Assembly (NCBI GenBank): GCA_017395545.1
Contig: JAFPUF010000019.1
Coordinates: 1-64,000, forward strand
Direction of reading: 5' to 3'
Origin: Treponema sp.
GTDB lineage: Bacteria > Spirochaetota > Spirochaetia > Treponematales > Treponemataceae
Length of the DNA: 64,000 nucleotides
The notes below the pieces were generated by a model that was given only the letters and a program-made list of their open reading frames with translations, had not been told where the DNA came from and did not search any database. Positions 18,240 to 25,886 of this stretch are shown here, one piece after another. Position 1 is the first letter of the stretch. Each line of letters starts with the position of its first letter. The position numbers and the translations under genes were made by a program.

Positions 18240-18324
18240 CGGAGGCGACAGGAGTCGAACCTGCCCAGCCCGAAAGGAACTGACGGATTAGCAATCCGTT
18301 GTAATACCGCTATACGACGCCTCC
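18240..18324 (-). tRNA. tRNA-Ser, anticodon GCT
   Basis: Acceptor GGAGGCG/CGCCTCC, anticodon stem ACGGA/TCCGT with loop TTGCTAA (anticodon GCT, reading AGC/AGU), long variable arm typical of serine tRNAs, T-loop TTCGACT, discriminator G, no encoded CCA. Middle gene of the tRNA operon. Confidence 0.95.
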
Positions 18325-18350
18325 AAAGGTTTGTACAACCTAAAAAAAAA

Positions 18351-18435
18351 CGGAGCGAGAGGGATTTGAACCCCCGGTACCTTGCGGTACGTCGGTTTTC
18401 AAGACCGGTGCATTCAGCCACTCTGCCATCGCTCC
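18351..18435 (-). tRNA. tRNA-Ser, anticodon TGA
   Basis: Acceptor GGAGCGA/TCGCTCC, anticodon loop CTTGAAA (anticodon TGA, reading UCN), long variable arm, T-loop TTCAAAT, discriminator G, no encoded CCA. First gene of the operon behind a consensus promoter; the T9 stretch after it might cause partial termination. Confidence 0.95.
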
Positions 18436-18452
18436 ATAAATGATGCTTGGAT

Positions 18453-18481
18453 AATATACGCTTTTTTATAATTTGTGTCAA
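18453..18481 (-). promoter_or_regulatory. Consensus promoter of the tRNA operon
   Basis: On the minus strand TTGACA (complement of 18476-18481) and TATATT (complement of 18453-18458) are separated by 17 bp. The start would fall about 10 nt before tRNA-Ser(TGA). Confidence 0.85.
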
Positions 18482-18501
18482 CACGCATCTGAAGATTTTT
18501 T

Positions 18502-20373
18502 TTATTTTTTCTCAAAAAATTTGTAGCCGTTCTTTCCACTTTCCTTAACATCGTACAAGGCTGAGTCTGCCGATTCAAAAAGTTCCTCATAAGTTAATCC
18601 GTTCTCAGGATAAAAGGCGATTCCGACGCTTGCGCTCACGCTGATGACCGTGTTCTCGTCGAAATAATCTTCGCGAAGGAAAGTACAGAGGCTCTTTGCT
18701 TTCTCGTGAATAATGCTTTCGATTGTTTCTTCCGGCAGGTTCTTGTTGAACCTGAGAAGGATACAGAATTCATCACCGCCAAAACGGCTGATATAGTCTT
18801 TTTCTGAGAAAATAAGCGAGAGTTTTTTACCGGCATCAACGATTGCCATATCTCCCACAAGATGTCCGAGCATATCATTGACTTTCTTAAAGTTATCAAG
18901 GTCGATGATGAAAAGCGCACAGTTCAGGTCTTTGTCTGAGCCGGAAAGAAGTGCACGGCATTTCTGCTCCATTGCGCTCTTATTCAAAAGCCCGGTGAGT
19001 TTGTCCCGCTCGGCAATCGATTTTAATTCCTGTTCATGAAGAATCTGGGAATTTACGTTTGTAATCGTTCCGATGAATTTTTTGCCGGCACCGTAATCCT
19101 TATTCAACAGGCTTCCTGAAATTCTGAGCCAGACAAATTCTCCTGAGAATGTCTTGTAACGAAATTCTCCAGTGAAGTCTGGAATTGAGTTTTCGATTGT
19201 TTTTCTGAGCTCAACCATGACTTTTTTATCATCATTGTGAATCCGCTTGTAATATTCACTTCTGATAAAATCAATGGGGAAGACTTTCTGGTCTGTTCCA
19301 AGTATGGACTGTGTGTCGCCGGAGAATGTAACATTCTGTTTCTGAATGTCGTTTTCAAAAATAAGTGTCTGCGCCTGATTACTGGCAATCGTAAGTCTTT
19401 CATTGTCTTCTTCAACAGATGAAGTCTTTTTGAAAAGCCAGTAAACGAGGAAAATAAAGACAAAGATTGTAAACGCAATTATCGCAAGAAGGACGTAAAC
19501 CAGAAGTCCGACAGTAGACTGCTGCTCAACGACGTAAGAATAAGGAATTACCGAAAGGATGTACCAGTTGTTGATTCCGAGAGGAGCGTAAGCCAGGAGT
19601 TTTTTTGAATCCTTCGCCTCAAAAGTCATAAATTCGGAATTATTCTTTAAAATATCAGATTTTATTTTTGCGCTGACTTCTTCACTGTGCGCCTTTGCAT
19701 TGTTTTTTACCAGATCATAGAGATTTACATTGTAAAGGTTGCGTTTTTTATCTTTATTGCAGAGAATTACGTTTCCGTCGTCCGAAATGATGTACATGTA
19801 ACTTTCGCCCGAAAACAGGGAAACCGCGAAAAGATTTTTGAGCACATCGTAGGAAAGGGTTCCGATTATGGCAGCCTCAACAGAACCGTCCCGCCTGATC
19901 GGATAAGTGAGCGACAGAATTGGTTCAAGACTGTCATCAACCTCGATACGGTTTGAAATCTGAGGTGCACCTGTTATCAGAGTGTCAAAGAAATATGTCT
20001 TATTGTAGATGTTAGGAAGGTTTTTCCCCTCGAAACTTGTGCAGACGCCCTGTCTGTTTGAGACCGCAATCTTTTTAAAGTCCCCTATACCCTTAGTTCT
20101 TGTGATTGTCTTTTTTAAGGCGGCGTCATCCCTTAAATCAACATTCTCAAAATAACGAGCCTGAGCCTCAAGCATGTTCAGCTGATCTGAGAATTTGGTC
20201 TGCATGGTCTTTGCGTACATCTCCTGAATTTCTGAGATATTCTGAAGGGATGATTCTGAGAACAGATTGAGGGTCTTAAGCCTGAAAACAAAAACCGAAG
20301 CCATTACGAAAGCAACGAGAGCAAGAATAAGAAGAATTAAAATTTTATTTCTGGAATTGCGTTTTATGTCCAT
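18502..20373 (-). CDS. Membrane-bound sensor diguanylate cyclase (Cache-PAS-GGDEF)
   Basis: An N-terminal membrane helix (ILILLILALVAFVMAS), a ~260-residue extracytoplasmic region resembling double Cache sensors, a second helix (LLVYVLLAIIAFTIFVF), a PAS domain and a C-terminal GGDEF domain with intact SRFGGDEFCILL. It should make c-di-GMP in response to an extracellular ligand. The frame extends upstream, but TAGAAT (complement of 20382-20387) lies only 2 nt from the ATG at 20379 and 8 nt from that at 20373; a start at 20373 (MDIKRN) fits a leaderless message, hence my choice. No Shine-Dalgarno is seen. Confidence 0.9.
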   Translation of the reverse strand: MDIKRNSRNKILILLILALVAFVMASVFVFRLKTLNLFSESSLQNISEIQEMYAKTMQTKFSDQLNMLEAQARYFENVDLRDDAALKKTITRTKGIGDFKKIAVSNRQGVCTSFEGKNLPNIYNKTYFFDTLITGAPQISNRIEVDDSLEPILSLTYPIRRDGSVEAAIIGTLSYDVLKNLFAVSLFSGESYMYIISDDGNVILCNKDKKRNLYNVNLYDLVKNNAKAHSEEVSAKIKSDILKNNSEFMTFEAKDSKKLLAYAPLGINNWYILSVIPYSYVVEQQSTVGLLVYVLLAIIAFTIFVFIFLVYWLFKKTSSVEEDNERLTIASNQAQTLIFENDIQKQNVTFSGDTQSILGTDQKVFPIDFIRSEYYKRIHNDDKKVMVELRKTIENSIPDFTGEFRYKTFSGEFVWLRISGSLLNKDYGAGKKFIGTITNVNSQILHEQELKSIAERDKLTGLLNKSAMEQKCRALLSGSDKDLNCALFIIDLDNFKKVNDMLGHLVGDMAIVDAGKKLSLIFSEKDYISRFGGDEFCILLRFNKNLPEETIESIIHEKAKSLCTFLREDYFDENTVISVSASVGIAFYPENGLTYEELFESADSALYDVKESGKNGYKFFEKK

Positions 20374-20455
20374 ATCCATAAATTCTACTACCAAAAAAGC
20401 ATTTGCGCAAAGAATTTTACTCTTTTAATTTTTTACTGTATAATTTCATTTCATT

Positions 20456-21430
20456 ATGAAGACTTTTTTGAAAAAATTCGGATTTTTAATATCTGTTTTC
20501 TGCGTTTTACTTTCCCTTTTCTCCTGCAAAGAAAAATCACAGCCGACACGCACCGTAAGAATTGCGATTCAGCCCTCGGCTGCATTTATCCCGCTTTATA
20601 TTGCACGCTATTCCGGTCAGATTGAAAACGCACTCGCTCCAAAAAATGTCACGGTTGTCTGGCAGGACTTTGAGTCCGGTCCGCCCATAAACGAGTCGCT
20701 CACGGCAGATCTGACAGACATCGGCGTAATCGGAGACGTTCCGACTGTAAGGGCTCTTTCCGGAGCAACAAAAATGCGCCTTGTCGGTGTTCCTGCAAGC
20801 GGCGCAAACGCTTATGCACTGCTTGCCCGTGCCGACAACACATTCCTGAATTCATACAAAGATTTAAAAGGCAAAAAAATCGCAACAGTCTTCGGGTCTA
20901 CAGGTCACAATTTTGTAAAAAAACTCCTCGAAAAGGCAGGCCTCACTTTTGAGGATATCGAATTCGTAAATATTCAGGCCGGCCAGGCACAGCAGGTTCT
21001 TTCCGATTCTTCTGCCGATGCGGTCGCAATCTGGGAACCGAACATCACACGTCTTCTGGATAATGGAGATGCAAAAATCGTCGCACAGGGAGATGAAACA
21101 AACCTGCGCGGCACAAATGGTTTTGTTGTTCGTGACGAATTTCTTGCTGACAGCGGCGACATCATCTCTGAAATTCTGAATCAGTATGCAATTGCGGTAC
21201 AGAAAATCCCGGATCTGAACGACGAAATGCTTAAAAAACTTTCTTCAGCACTGAATATTTCAGGAGAGCAGATAAAGTCAATCTCAAAAAAATACAATTT
21301 TTCCGTCGAAATCATGAATGAAGATATTCTTGCACTTCAGGACACAATCAGCTTCCTGGTGAGCATAAACAATCTTCAGAATGAATACCGTGTCGCAAAT
21401 TTCGTTGACGGAAACTACTATAAAAAATAA
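20456..21430 (+). CDS. ABC transporter solute-binding lipoprotein (NMT1/SsuA-TauA type)
   Basis: Signal peptide with lipobox LFSC (Cys24). The 324-aa mature fold has the start RIAIQPSAAFIPLYIARYSG, the GKKIATVFGSTGHNFV lobe and the AVAIWEPNITRLL segment typical of NMT1-like binding proteins for sulfonates, nitrate or thiamine precursors. No permease or ATPase is adjacent, so it is an orphan here; an ABC ATPase at 47.2-48.2 kb is a different (PotA/FbpC-like) type. TATAAT (20439-20444) lies 11 nt before the ATG, giving at most a very short leader. Confidence 0.85.
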   Translation: MKTFLKKFGFLISVFCVLLSLFSCKEKSQPTRTVRIAIQPSAAFIPLYIARYSGQIENALAPKNVTVVWQDFESGPPINESLTADLTDIGVIGDVPTVRALSGATKMRLVGVPASGANAYALLARADNTFLNSYKDLKGKKIATVFGSTGHNFVKKLLEKAGLTFEDIEFVNIQAGQAQQVLSDSSADAVAIWEPNITRLLDNGDAKIVAQGDETNLRGTNGFVVRDEFLADSGDIISEILNQYAIAVQKIPDLNDEMLKKLSSALNISGEQIKSISKKYNFSVEIMNEDILALQDTISFLVSINNLQNEYRVANFVDGNYYKK

Positions 21431-21445
21431 AAGGAAGGTTCAAAC

Positions 21446-22015
21446 ATGGATAAAAACAAACTTTTTCTGGGCTTCGTAACGGCTGCTCTGGGGCTTTTTC
21501 TTCTCATTTCTCCGTCTACTTTCATTTCCTTCTTCGTGATTATTCTTGGAGTTGCGGCAGTTATCGACGGTATTTTTATTCTGGCGGCAACCCGTGACCT
21601 TATCATTGACCCGCAGTACAAGCTGATTGTAACAATCCGCGGAGTTATGAGCGTCCTGGTCGGTCTTCTGGCAGTCGCACTCCCAAAACTTGTCGCAGCA
21701 GTTGCATGGGGAGCCATGGCATACACTCTTGCCGTTTATCTGATAATTTCAGTAGTCCTTCAGCTTTACACAATCACACAGCTCCGCAGAAACGGAATAA
21801 TGATAAGACAGTCAATGATTGAAGTTGCGACATCCCTTGTTCTCGTACTTGTGCTTTTTATCATTCCGTCCGAGACAATCGGAACCTTAATAATCAGGAT
21901 TTTCGGCGTTGCTCTTTTAACCGGCGGAATCGCAATGACTTTGATTCAGTGGAAAAACAGACCAGAAACCATAATTCCGGATTCAGTCGAAACAGTAGAT
22001 AATACAAACAAATAA
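21446..22015 (+). CDS. DUF308/HdeD-like integral membrane protein
   Basis: 189 aa with about six hydrophobic helices separated by short loops, for example FVTAALGLFLLISPSTF and VLVLVLFIIPSETIGTLII, and the 'ISPST...GVAAVIDGIF' pattern of the DUF308/HdeD family. In enterics HdeD relates to acid resistance; a role here is unknown. AAGGAAGG lies 8 nt before the ATG. It sits 15 bp after the solute-binding lipoprotein and 9 bp before the IMP cyclohydrolase gene, so the three form an operon ending at the terminator at 22.76 kb. Confidence 0.75.
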   Translation: MDKNKLFLGFVTAALGLFLLISPSTFISFFVIILGVAAVIDGIFILAATRDLIIDPQYKLIVTIRGVMSVLVGLLAVALPKLVAAVAWGAMAYTLAVYLIISVVLQLYTITQLRRNGIMIRQSMIEVATSLVLVLVLFIIPSETIGTLIIRIFGVALLTGGIAMTLIQWKNRPETIIPDSVETVDNTNK

Positions 22016-22024
22016 GAGGTATAT

Positions 22025-22753
22025 ATGAAAATCAACAAACTTGACGAAATTTTAAAGGCTAATGAATACCCGGGACGCGGAATCGTCGCAGGCCTTTCAG
22101 CTGACGGAAAATACGCCGTCTCTGCTTACTGGACGATGGGACGAAGCGCAGGCAGCCGGAACCGTGTTTTCGTTACAGAAACAGAAGACGGAACTGAGGT
22201 CGTCCGCACAAAGGCTTTTGACGAATCTTTGATCGCAGGTGACCCGAGCCTTATCATCTACGCTGCAGTCCGCCAGCTCGGTTCAAAAACAATCGTCACA
22301 AACGGCGACCAGACCGACACAATCTTTGAAGGTCTCAAAAAAGGCGAAACTTTCGAGCAGTCACTCCGTGTCAGAAAATACGAGCACGACGCACCAAACT
22401 TCACACCGCGCATCTCTTCACTTTTAAATGTTGAAGGCGGAAAATACGACTACGCAATTTCAATCCTCAAAAGCGACAACGGAAACGGCGACAACTGCCT
22501 CCGCTTCACATACACTTACGACAATCCGCAGAAGGGCGAAGGTCACTTTATCCACACATACATGGGCAACGGAAATCCTCTCCCAAGCTTTGAGGGCGAG
22601 CCTGATAAAGTTGAAATCAAAGGTTCAATCAACGAATTCGCAGACATGATCTGGTCGAGCCTAAACGAAGAAAACAAGGTTTCGCTTTTCGTCCGCTTCA
22701 TCAACATAGCGACAGGCAAATACGAAGAAAAGATTATAAACAAGAATAAATAA
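22025..22753 (+). CDS. PurO-type IMP cyclohydrolase
   Basis: The 242-aa protein resembles the archaeal-type IMP cyclohydrolase family: early YPGRGIVAG, then SAYWTMGRSAGSRNRVF, YDNPQKGEGHFIHTY and GNGNPLPSFEGEP. In that family it closes the ring of FAICAR to IMP, the last purine synthesis step. Bacteria usually use the PurH C-terminal... N-terminal domain for this, so a PurO-like enzyme implies either a split pathway with a separate AICAR formylase or a second cyclohydrolase. GAGG lies 8 nt before the ATG. It is the last gene of a three-gene unit with a membrane protein and a solute-binding lipoprotein. Confidence 0.8.
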   Translation: MKINKLDEILKANEYPGRGIVAGLSADGKYAVSAYWTMGRSAGSRNRVFVTETEDGTEVVRTKAFDESLIAGDPSLIIYAAVRQLGSKTIVTNGDQTDTIFEGLKKGETFEQSLRVRKYEHDAPNFTPRISSLLNVEGGKYDYAISILKSDNGNGDNCLRFTYTYDNPQKGEGHFIHTYMGNGNPLPSFEGEPDKVEIKGSINEFADMIWSSLNEENKVSLFVRFINIATGKYEEKIINKNK

Positions 22754-22760
22754 ATTACAG

Positions 22761-22788
22761 CCCCGCTCCCCTGCGGGGTATTTTTTTT
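22761..22788 (+). terminator. Rho-independent terminator
   Basis: CCCCGC (22761-22766) pairs with GCGGGG (22773-22778) around a 6-nt loop, followed by TA and a T8 tract. It lies 8 bp after the IMP cyclohydrolase stop. Confidence 0.9.
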
Positions 22789-22906
22789 ACTAAAAAAACG
22801 CAGTTTCTTACAAAATGTTGTCATTTTCCTCCCCCCATATGTGATAAGATTTCTCTTATCTTATGAAATCTTTTGATTTCAAAAAAGTTAAAGGAGTTTT
22901 TCTATT

Positions 22907-23302
22907 ATGGCAGAACTAGAATCAGGTTTTGTATGCAGAGAAGGAGAACAGATTCTCTGTGAATCACGAACAGACGGGCTGGCAAGCGGATGTCTTGACA
23001 AAATCAAACGTAAGCTCACTTGTACAAAAAGCAGCAGCTTTGTAATCGTTACAAATCAGCGAATTGTTTTGATTGACAAAGCAACAAAGTGCTGTGACAA
23101 AGTAGACCTCGTCACTTATATCAACCCGAAATTCGTTTCTGAATACGGATACAGAATGGGAAAATCAGGCTGCCTCTGCGCAGTAAAAGGTGCTTCATTC
23201 TATTTCAAAGCATCTTCTGTAGTTTACTCATTCGGCATGCCATACAACAAAGAGTCTCTCGATGGTCTCTGCTCTGCATTTGAAGCAGTTGTAAAAGCAT
23301 AA
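22907..23302 (+). CDS. Cysteine-rich small protein, possibly PH-like
   Basis: 131 aa with nine cysteines (including CC at 62-63 and a C-x-C pair near 88-90), no signal peptide. The central FVIVTNQRIVLIDK resembles the strand pair of bacterial PH domains. I do not recognise a characterised family. AAAGGAG lies about 10 nt before the ATG. The stop overlaps the start of the next gene (TAATG at 23300-23304), so the two products are likely made together. Upstream, AGATTTC/GAAATCT/GATTTC segments (about 22845-22885) can form alternative hairpins in the leader region. Confidence 0.65.
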   Translation: MAELESGFVCREGEQILCESRTDGLASGCLDKIKRKLTCTKSSSFVIVTNQRIVLIDKATKCCDKVDLVTYINPKFVSEYGYRMGKSGCLCAVKGASFYFKASSVVYSFGMPYNKESLDGLCSAFEAVVKA

Positions 23303-23766
23303 TGTCCAGACTAATCAGGTATCTCTATCTGAATACCTACGGCTTCCTGCTGCTTGCAGCAGGGCTGTTAATCATATCCCTTCCATTCTGGTTAATTTCT
23401 CCATTCACTCTTATTCTTCAGTGTGCTGCTTCCTTTATTCCTTTTTATCTTTCATTTACTCTTCTAAGCAGCTGGAATCATAAAAAACGGGAATATGCGC
23501 TCTTAATGGCTAAAAACAAAAAAGAATTCAAGCCTGAAACTTTCCAAATCTATATGGAAGCCCCATGCGGAAGAAAATTAACGCATGTAGTTTTGAAAGA
23601 TTTAGGAAAAAGCGAAGAATATAAAAATCTCTTAATCTATAAGCCAAGTTTTATCCAATCTGTAAAAAGATGCTTCGAAAAACCGACTTTTAAGGTCACT
23701 TATATAGATAAAGAACTCATAAGCAAAATAAACAACGGAAAATCCGCCGCACAGAAATCTCTCTAA
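23302..23766 (+). CDS. Small membrane protein with two N-terminal helices
   Basis: 154 aa. Two hydrophobic helices near residues 13-55 (LLLAAGLLIISLPFWLI and LILQCAASFIPFYLSF) are followed by a basic soluble tail of about 95 residues. No known family. It starts inside the stop codon of the Cys-rich gene, the usual sign of translational coupling; the pair may form a membrane-anchored complex, but this is inference from position only. Confidence 0.6.
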   Translation: MSRLIRYLYLNTYGFLLLAAGLLIISLPFWLISPFTLILQCAASFIPFYLSFTLLSSWNHKKREYALLMAKNKKEFKPETFQIYMEAPCGRKLTHVVLKDLGKSEEYKNLLIYKPSFIQSVKRCFEKPTFKVTYIDKELISKINNGKSAAQKSL

Positions 23767-23827
23767 AAAACTAATCTAAAACACCCTCGCAACGACGCAG
23801 AATTTATGATAAGATTCCCGTATTTCT

Positions 23828-25777
23828 ATGAAATCCGTCATCTGCACAACTCTTTTAGTCGAAACTTCTCCACAAGGACTTCCGCTGGGGGCGGCTTGTA
23901 TTGCAAGCTCAATCAAGGCGGATTCCCGCACGCGCGATAATTTTTCAGTCGGGCTGATTGATTTTTCGCTTGAAGAGCAGGAAATTGTGCTTGCAAAGCA
24001 GAACGGCGGTGAGCGGGCAGTTTCGGTTCTGCTTGCGTCTCGTCTCGCCTCTAAAAAGCCTGATTTCTTGTGCTTTTCGGTCTATGTCTGGAACCGTGTG
24101 ATTCTTGAAAAGACCTGTCTTGAGCTGAAAAAACTTCTGCCGGATTGCGTTTGTATTGCGGGCGGCCCTGAAGTTACGGCGGATCCGCTTTCGTTCCACA
24201 GTTTTGACTTTATGATTGCAGGTCAGGGCGAGCGGGCCATGGTGGATCTTCTGGCTCACCTGACAGAAAATAAACCACAGATTACACAGAAAACCGTGAA
24301 CACTTGCGTTCAAGAGATTACCGCTGCTTGTAATTCCGGGAATAATAATGATGTACCAGGTTTTGCTTTTGGGGTGCAGGGTGTTTATCGAAACGAAAAT
24401 CCAGAGACACAAAACAGATGTGGGGCGACTCCCCATAACCAACATGAATCGCAAATCATCCGGGCTTGTCCGCTTCCGCCTGATATGACGGCTTCTCCTT
24501 ACCTTGACGGAACTCTTGATGTCGCAAAATACGGAGGAGCTCTCTGGGAACTTGCGCGGGGATGCCCTTTCAAATGCTCTTACTGCTACGAGTCAAAGGG
24601 TGAGAAAAAAATTGCTTATTTTCCGATGGAGCGGCTTGAAAAGGAAATCGAGCTTTTTGCGAAGAAAAATATCTCCCAGGTGTTCGTGCTTGACCCGACA
24701 TACAACGCGAGCAAAGAGCGGGCTATCAAAATGCTCAAAATCATCGAGAAAAAGGCTCCGGGAATGTTCTTCTATTTTGAGGCTCGAGCCGAATTTATCG
24801 ACAGGGAGCTTGCCCACGCTTTTTCCCGCATTCCCTGCTGTCTTCAGATTGGATTACAGAGTGCAAATCCCGAAGTGCTCAAAAATGTTCACCGCACTCT
24901 CGACAAAAAGAAATTCGAGAAAAACATCGGTTTTTTGAACGAAGAAGGTGTCACTTTCGGCTTCGACCTGATTTACGGTCTTCCGGGCGACAATTTTCAC
25001 GGCTTCTGTGAGAGTATCGACTTTGCGCTGGGGCTTTATCCGAATAATCTGGAACTTTTCTGTCTGAGCGTTCTTCCTGGAACAGACTTGCACGATGGGG
25101 CAAAAGGATATGGACTTGAATGGGAAAGCGAGCCGCCGTATCATGTTCTGCGAACACCTCAGTTTGGCGAAAAAGACCTGGAAAGGGCGGAAAAACTTTC
25201 CCTTGCAACGAATCTTTTTTACACAAAGGGGCGTGCTGTGGCATGGTTCAATTCGGTACTGTATGTTCTGCGTGAAAAACCGAGCGAATTTCTGAAAAGT
25301 TTTGTGGAATTTTTAAATTTGGGCGAAGATTCACCGGCTACCGCTGTTGCGAGCTTCGCTAACGCTCATTCGCCGGCAAGCGGCGAACGCCAGAGGCGGC
25401 TCTCCATAGCGGACGCGCATTTTCCGTCTGATTTTAAGGAATCTCTCTCTTCTACAGGCTCAATCCGAGACTGGTCGGCTGAGAAAAATTCTACCCAAAT
25501 CGAAGAGCTTCAAATTGCTTTTATTCAGAAAAAATTCCGCGAAAAACACAGGGAACGGTTCCTGCCCGCTGCGGAAGATTTAATCCGAATGCACGCCGCA
25601 CTCGGCCGCTGTACTTTCGACGGCACGGAGTCAACTTTCACAACGCACTACCACCCCGACGATGTGATGAGCGAATACGGCACTGACATTGAATTCTTCA
25701 CGGAGAATTGCGGCAAACAAAAATGCCGTGTCCGTGTTTTCTCAGGCAAACACGGCGCTGACTGGAAGACGGTTTGA
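23828..25777 (+). CDS. B12-binding-domain radical SAM protein (DUF4080-like)
   Basis: The N-terminal ~140 residues form a cobalamin-binding-like Rossmann domain (VETSPQGLPLGAACIASSIK; CIAGGPEVTA). The radical SAM domain has the cluster motif CPFKCSYC near residue 246, then GLQSANPEVLK and FDLIYGLPGDN. Such proteins perform methylation or ring rearrangements; substrate unknown. Two stretches look inserted. Residues about 149-175 include an AAACCACAGATTACACAGA repeat (24272-24290) in frame. Residues about 503-540 (VASFANAHSPASGE...) derive from a GC-rich hairpin-containing segment (25336-25430). Both keep the frame. No Shine-Dalgarno is visible; TAAGAT lies 12 nt before the ATG. Confidence 0.88.
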   Translation: MKSVICTTLLVETSPQGLPLGAACIASSIKADSRTRDNFSVGLIDFSLEEQEIVLAKQNGGERAVSVLLASRLASKKPDFLCFSVYVWNRVILEKTCLELKKLLPDCVCIAGGPEVTADPLSFHSFDFMIAGQGERAMVDLLAHLTENKPQITQKTVNTCVQEITAACNSGNNNDVPGFAFGVQGVYRNENPETQNRCGATPHNQHESQIIRACPLPPDMTASPYLDGTLDVAKYGGALWELARGCPFKCSYCYESKGEKKIAYFPMERLEKEIELFAKKNISQVFVLDPTYNASKERAIKMLKIIEKKAPGMFFYFEARAEFIDRELAHAFSRIPCCLQIGLQSANPEVLKNVHRTLDKKKFEKNIGFLNEEGVTFGFDLIYGLPGDNFHGFCESIDFALGLYPNNLELFCLSVLPGTDLHDGAKGYGLEWESEPPYHVLRTPQFGEKDLERAEKLSLATNLFYTKGRAVAWFNSVLYVLREKPSEFLKSFVEFLNLGEDSPATAVASFANAHSPASGERQRRLSIADAHFPSDFKESLSSTGSIRDWSAEKNSTQIEELQIAFIQKKFREKHRERFLPAAEDLIRMHAALGRCTFDGTESTFTTHYHPDDVMSEYGTDIEFFTENCGKQKCRVRVFSGKHGADWKTV

Positions 25778-25886
25778 TTCGTGGAATGAGCAGAAATGCA
25801 GTATTCCCGACAGAATTTTAATGTCTTTTTCTTGAATTCGTTGTATAATAGTTACACTTAATTTTTCAGAATTTCCGGGGGCTTCT

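Noticed and set aside
18179-18484. Short frames across the tRNA block
   Set aside because: They lie on tRNA genes and their promoter; not coding.
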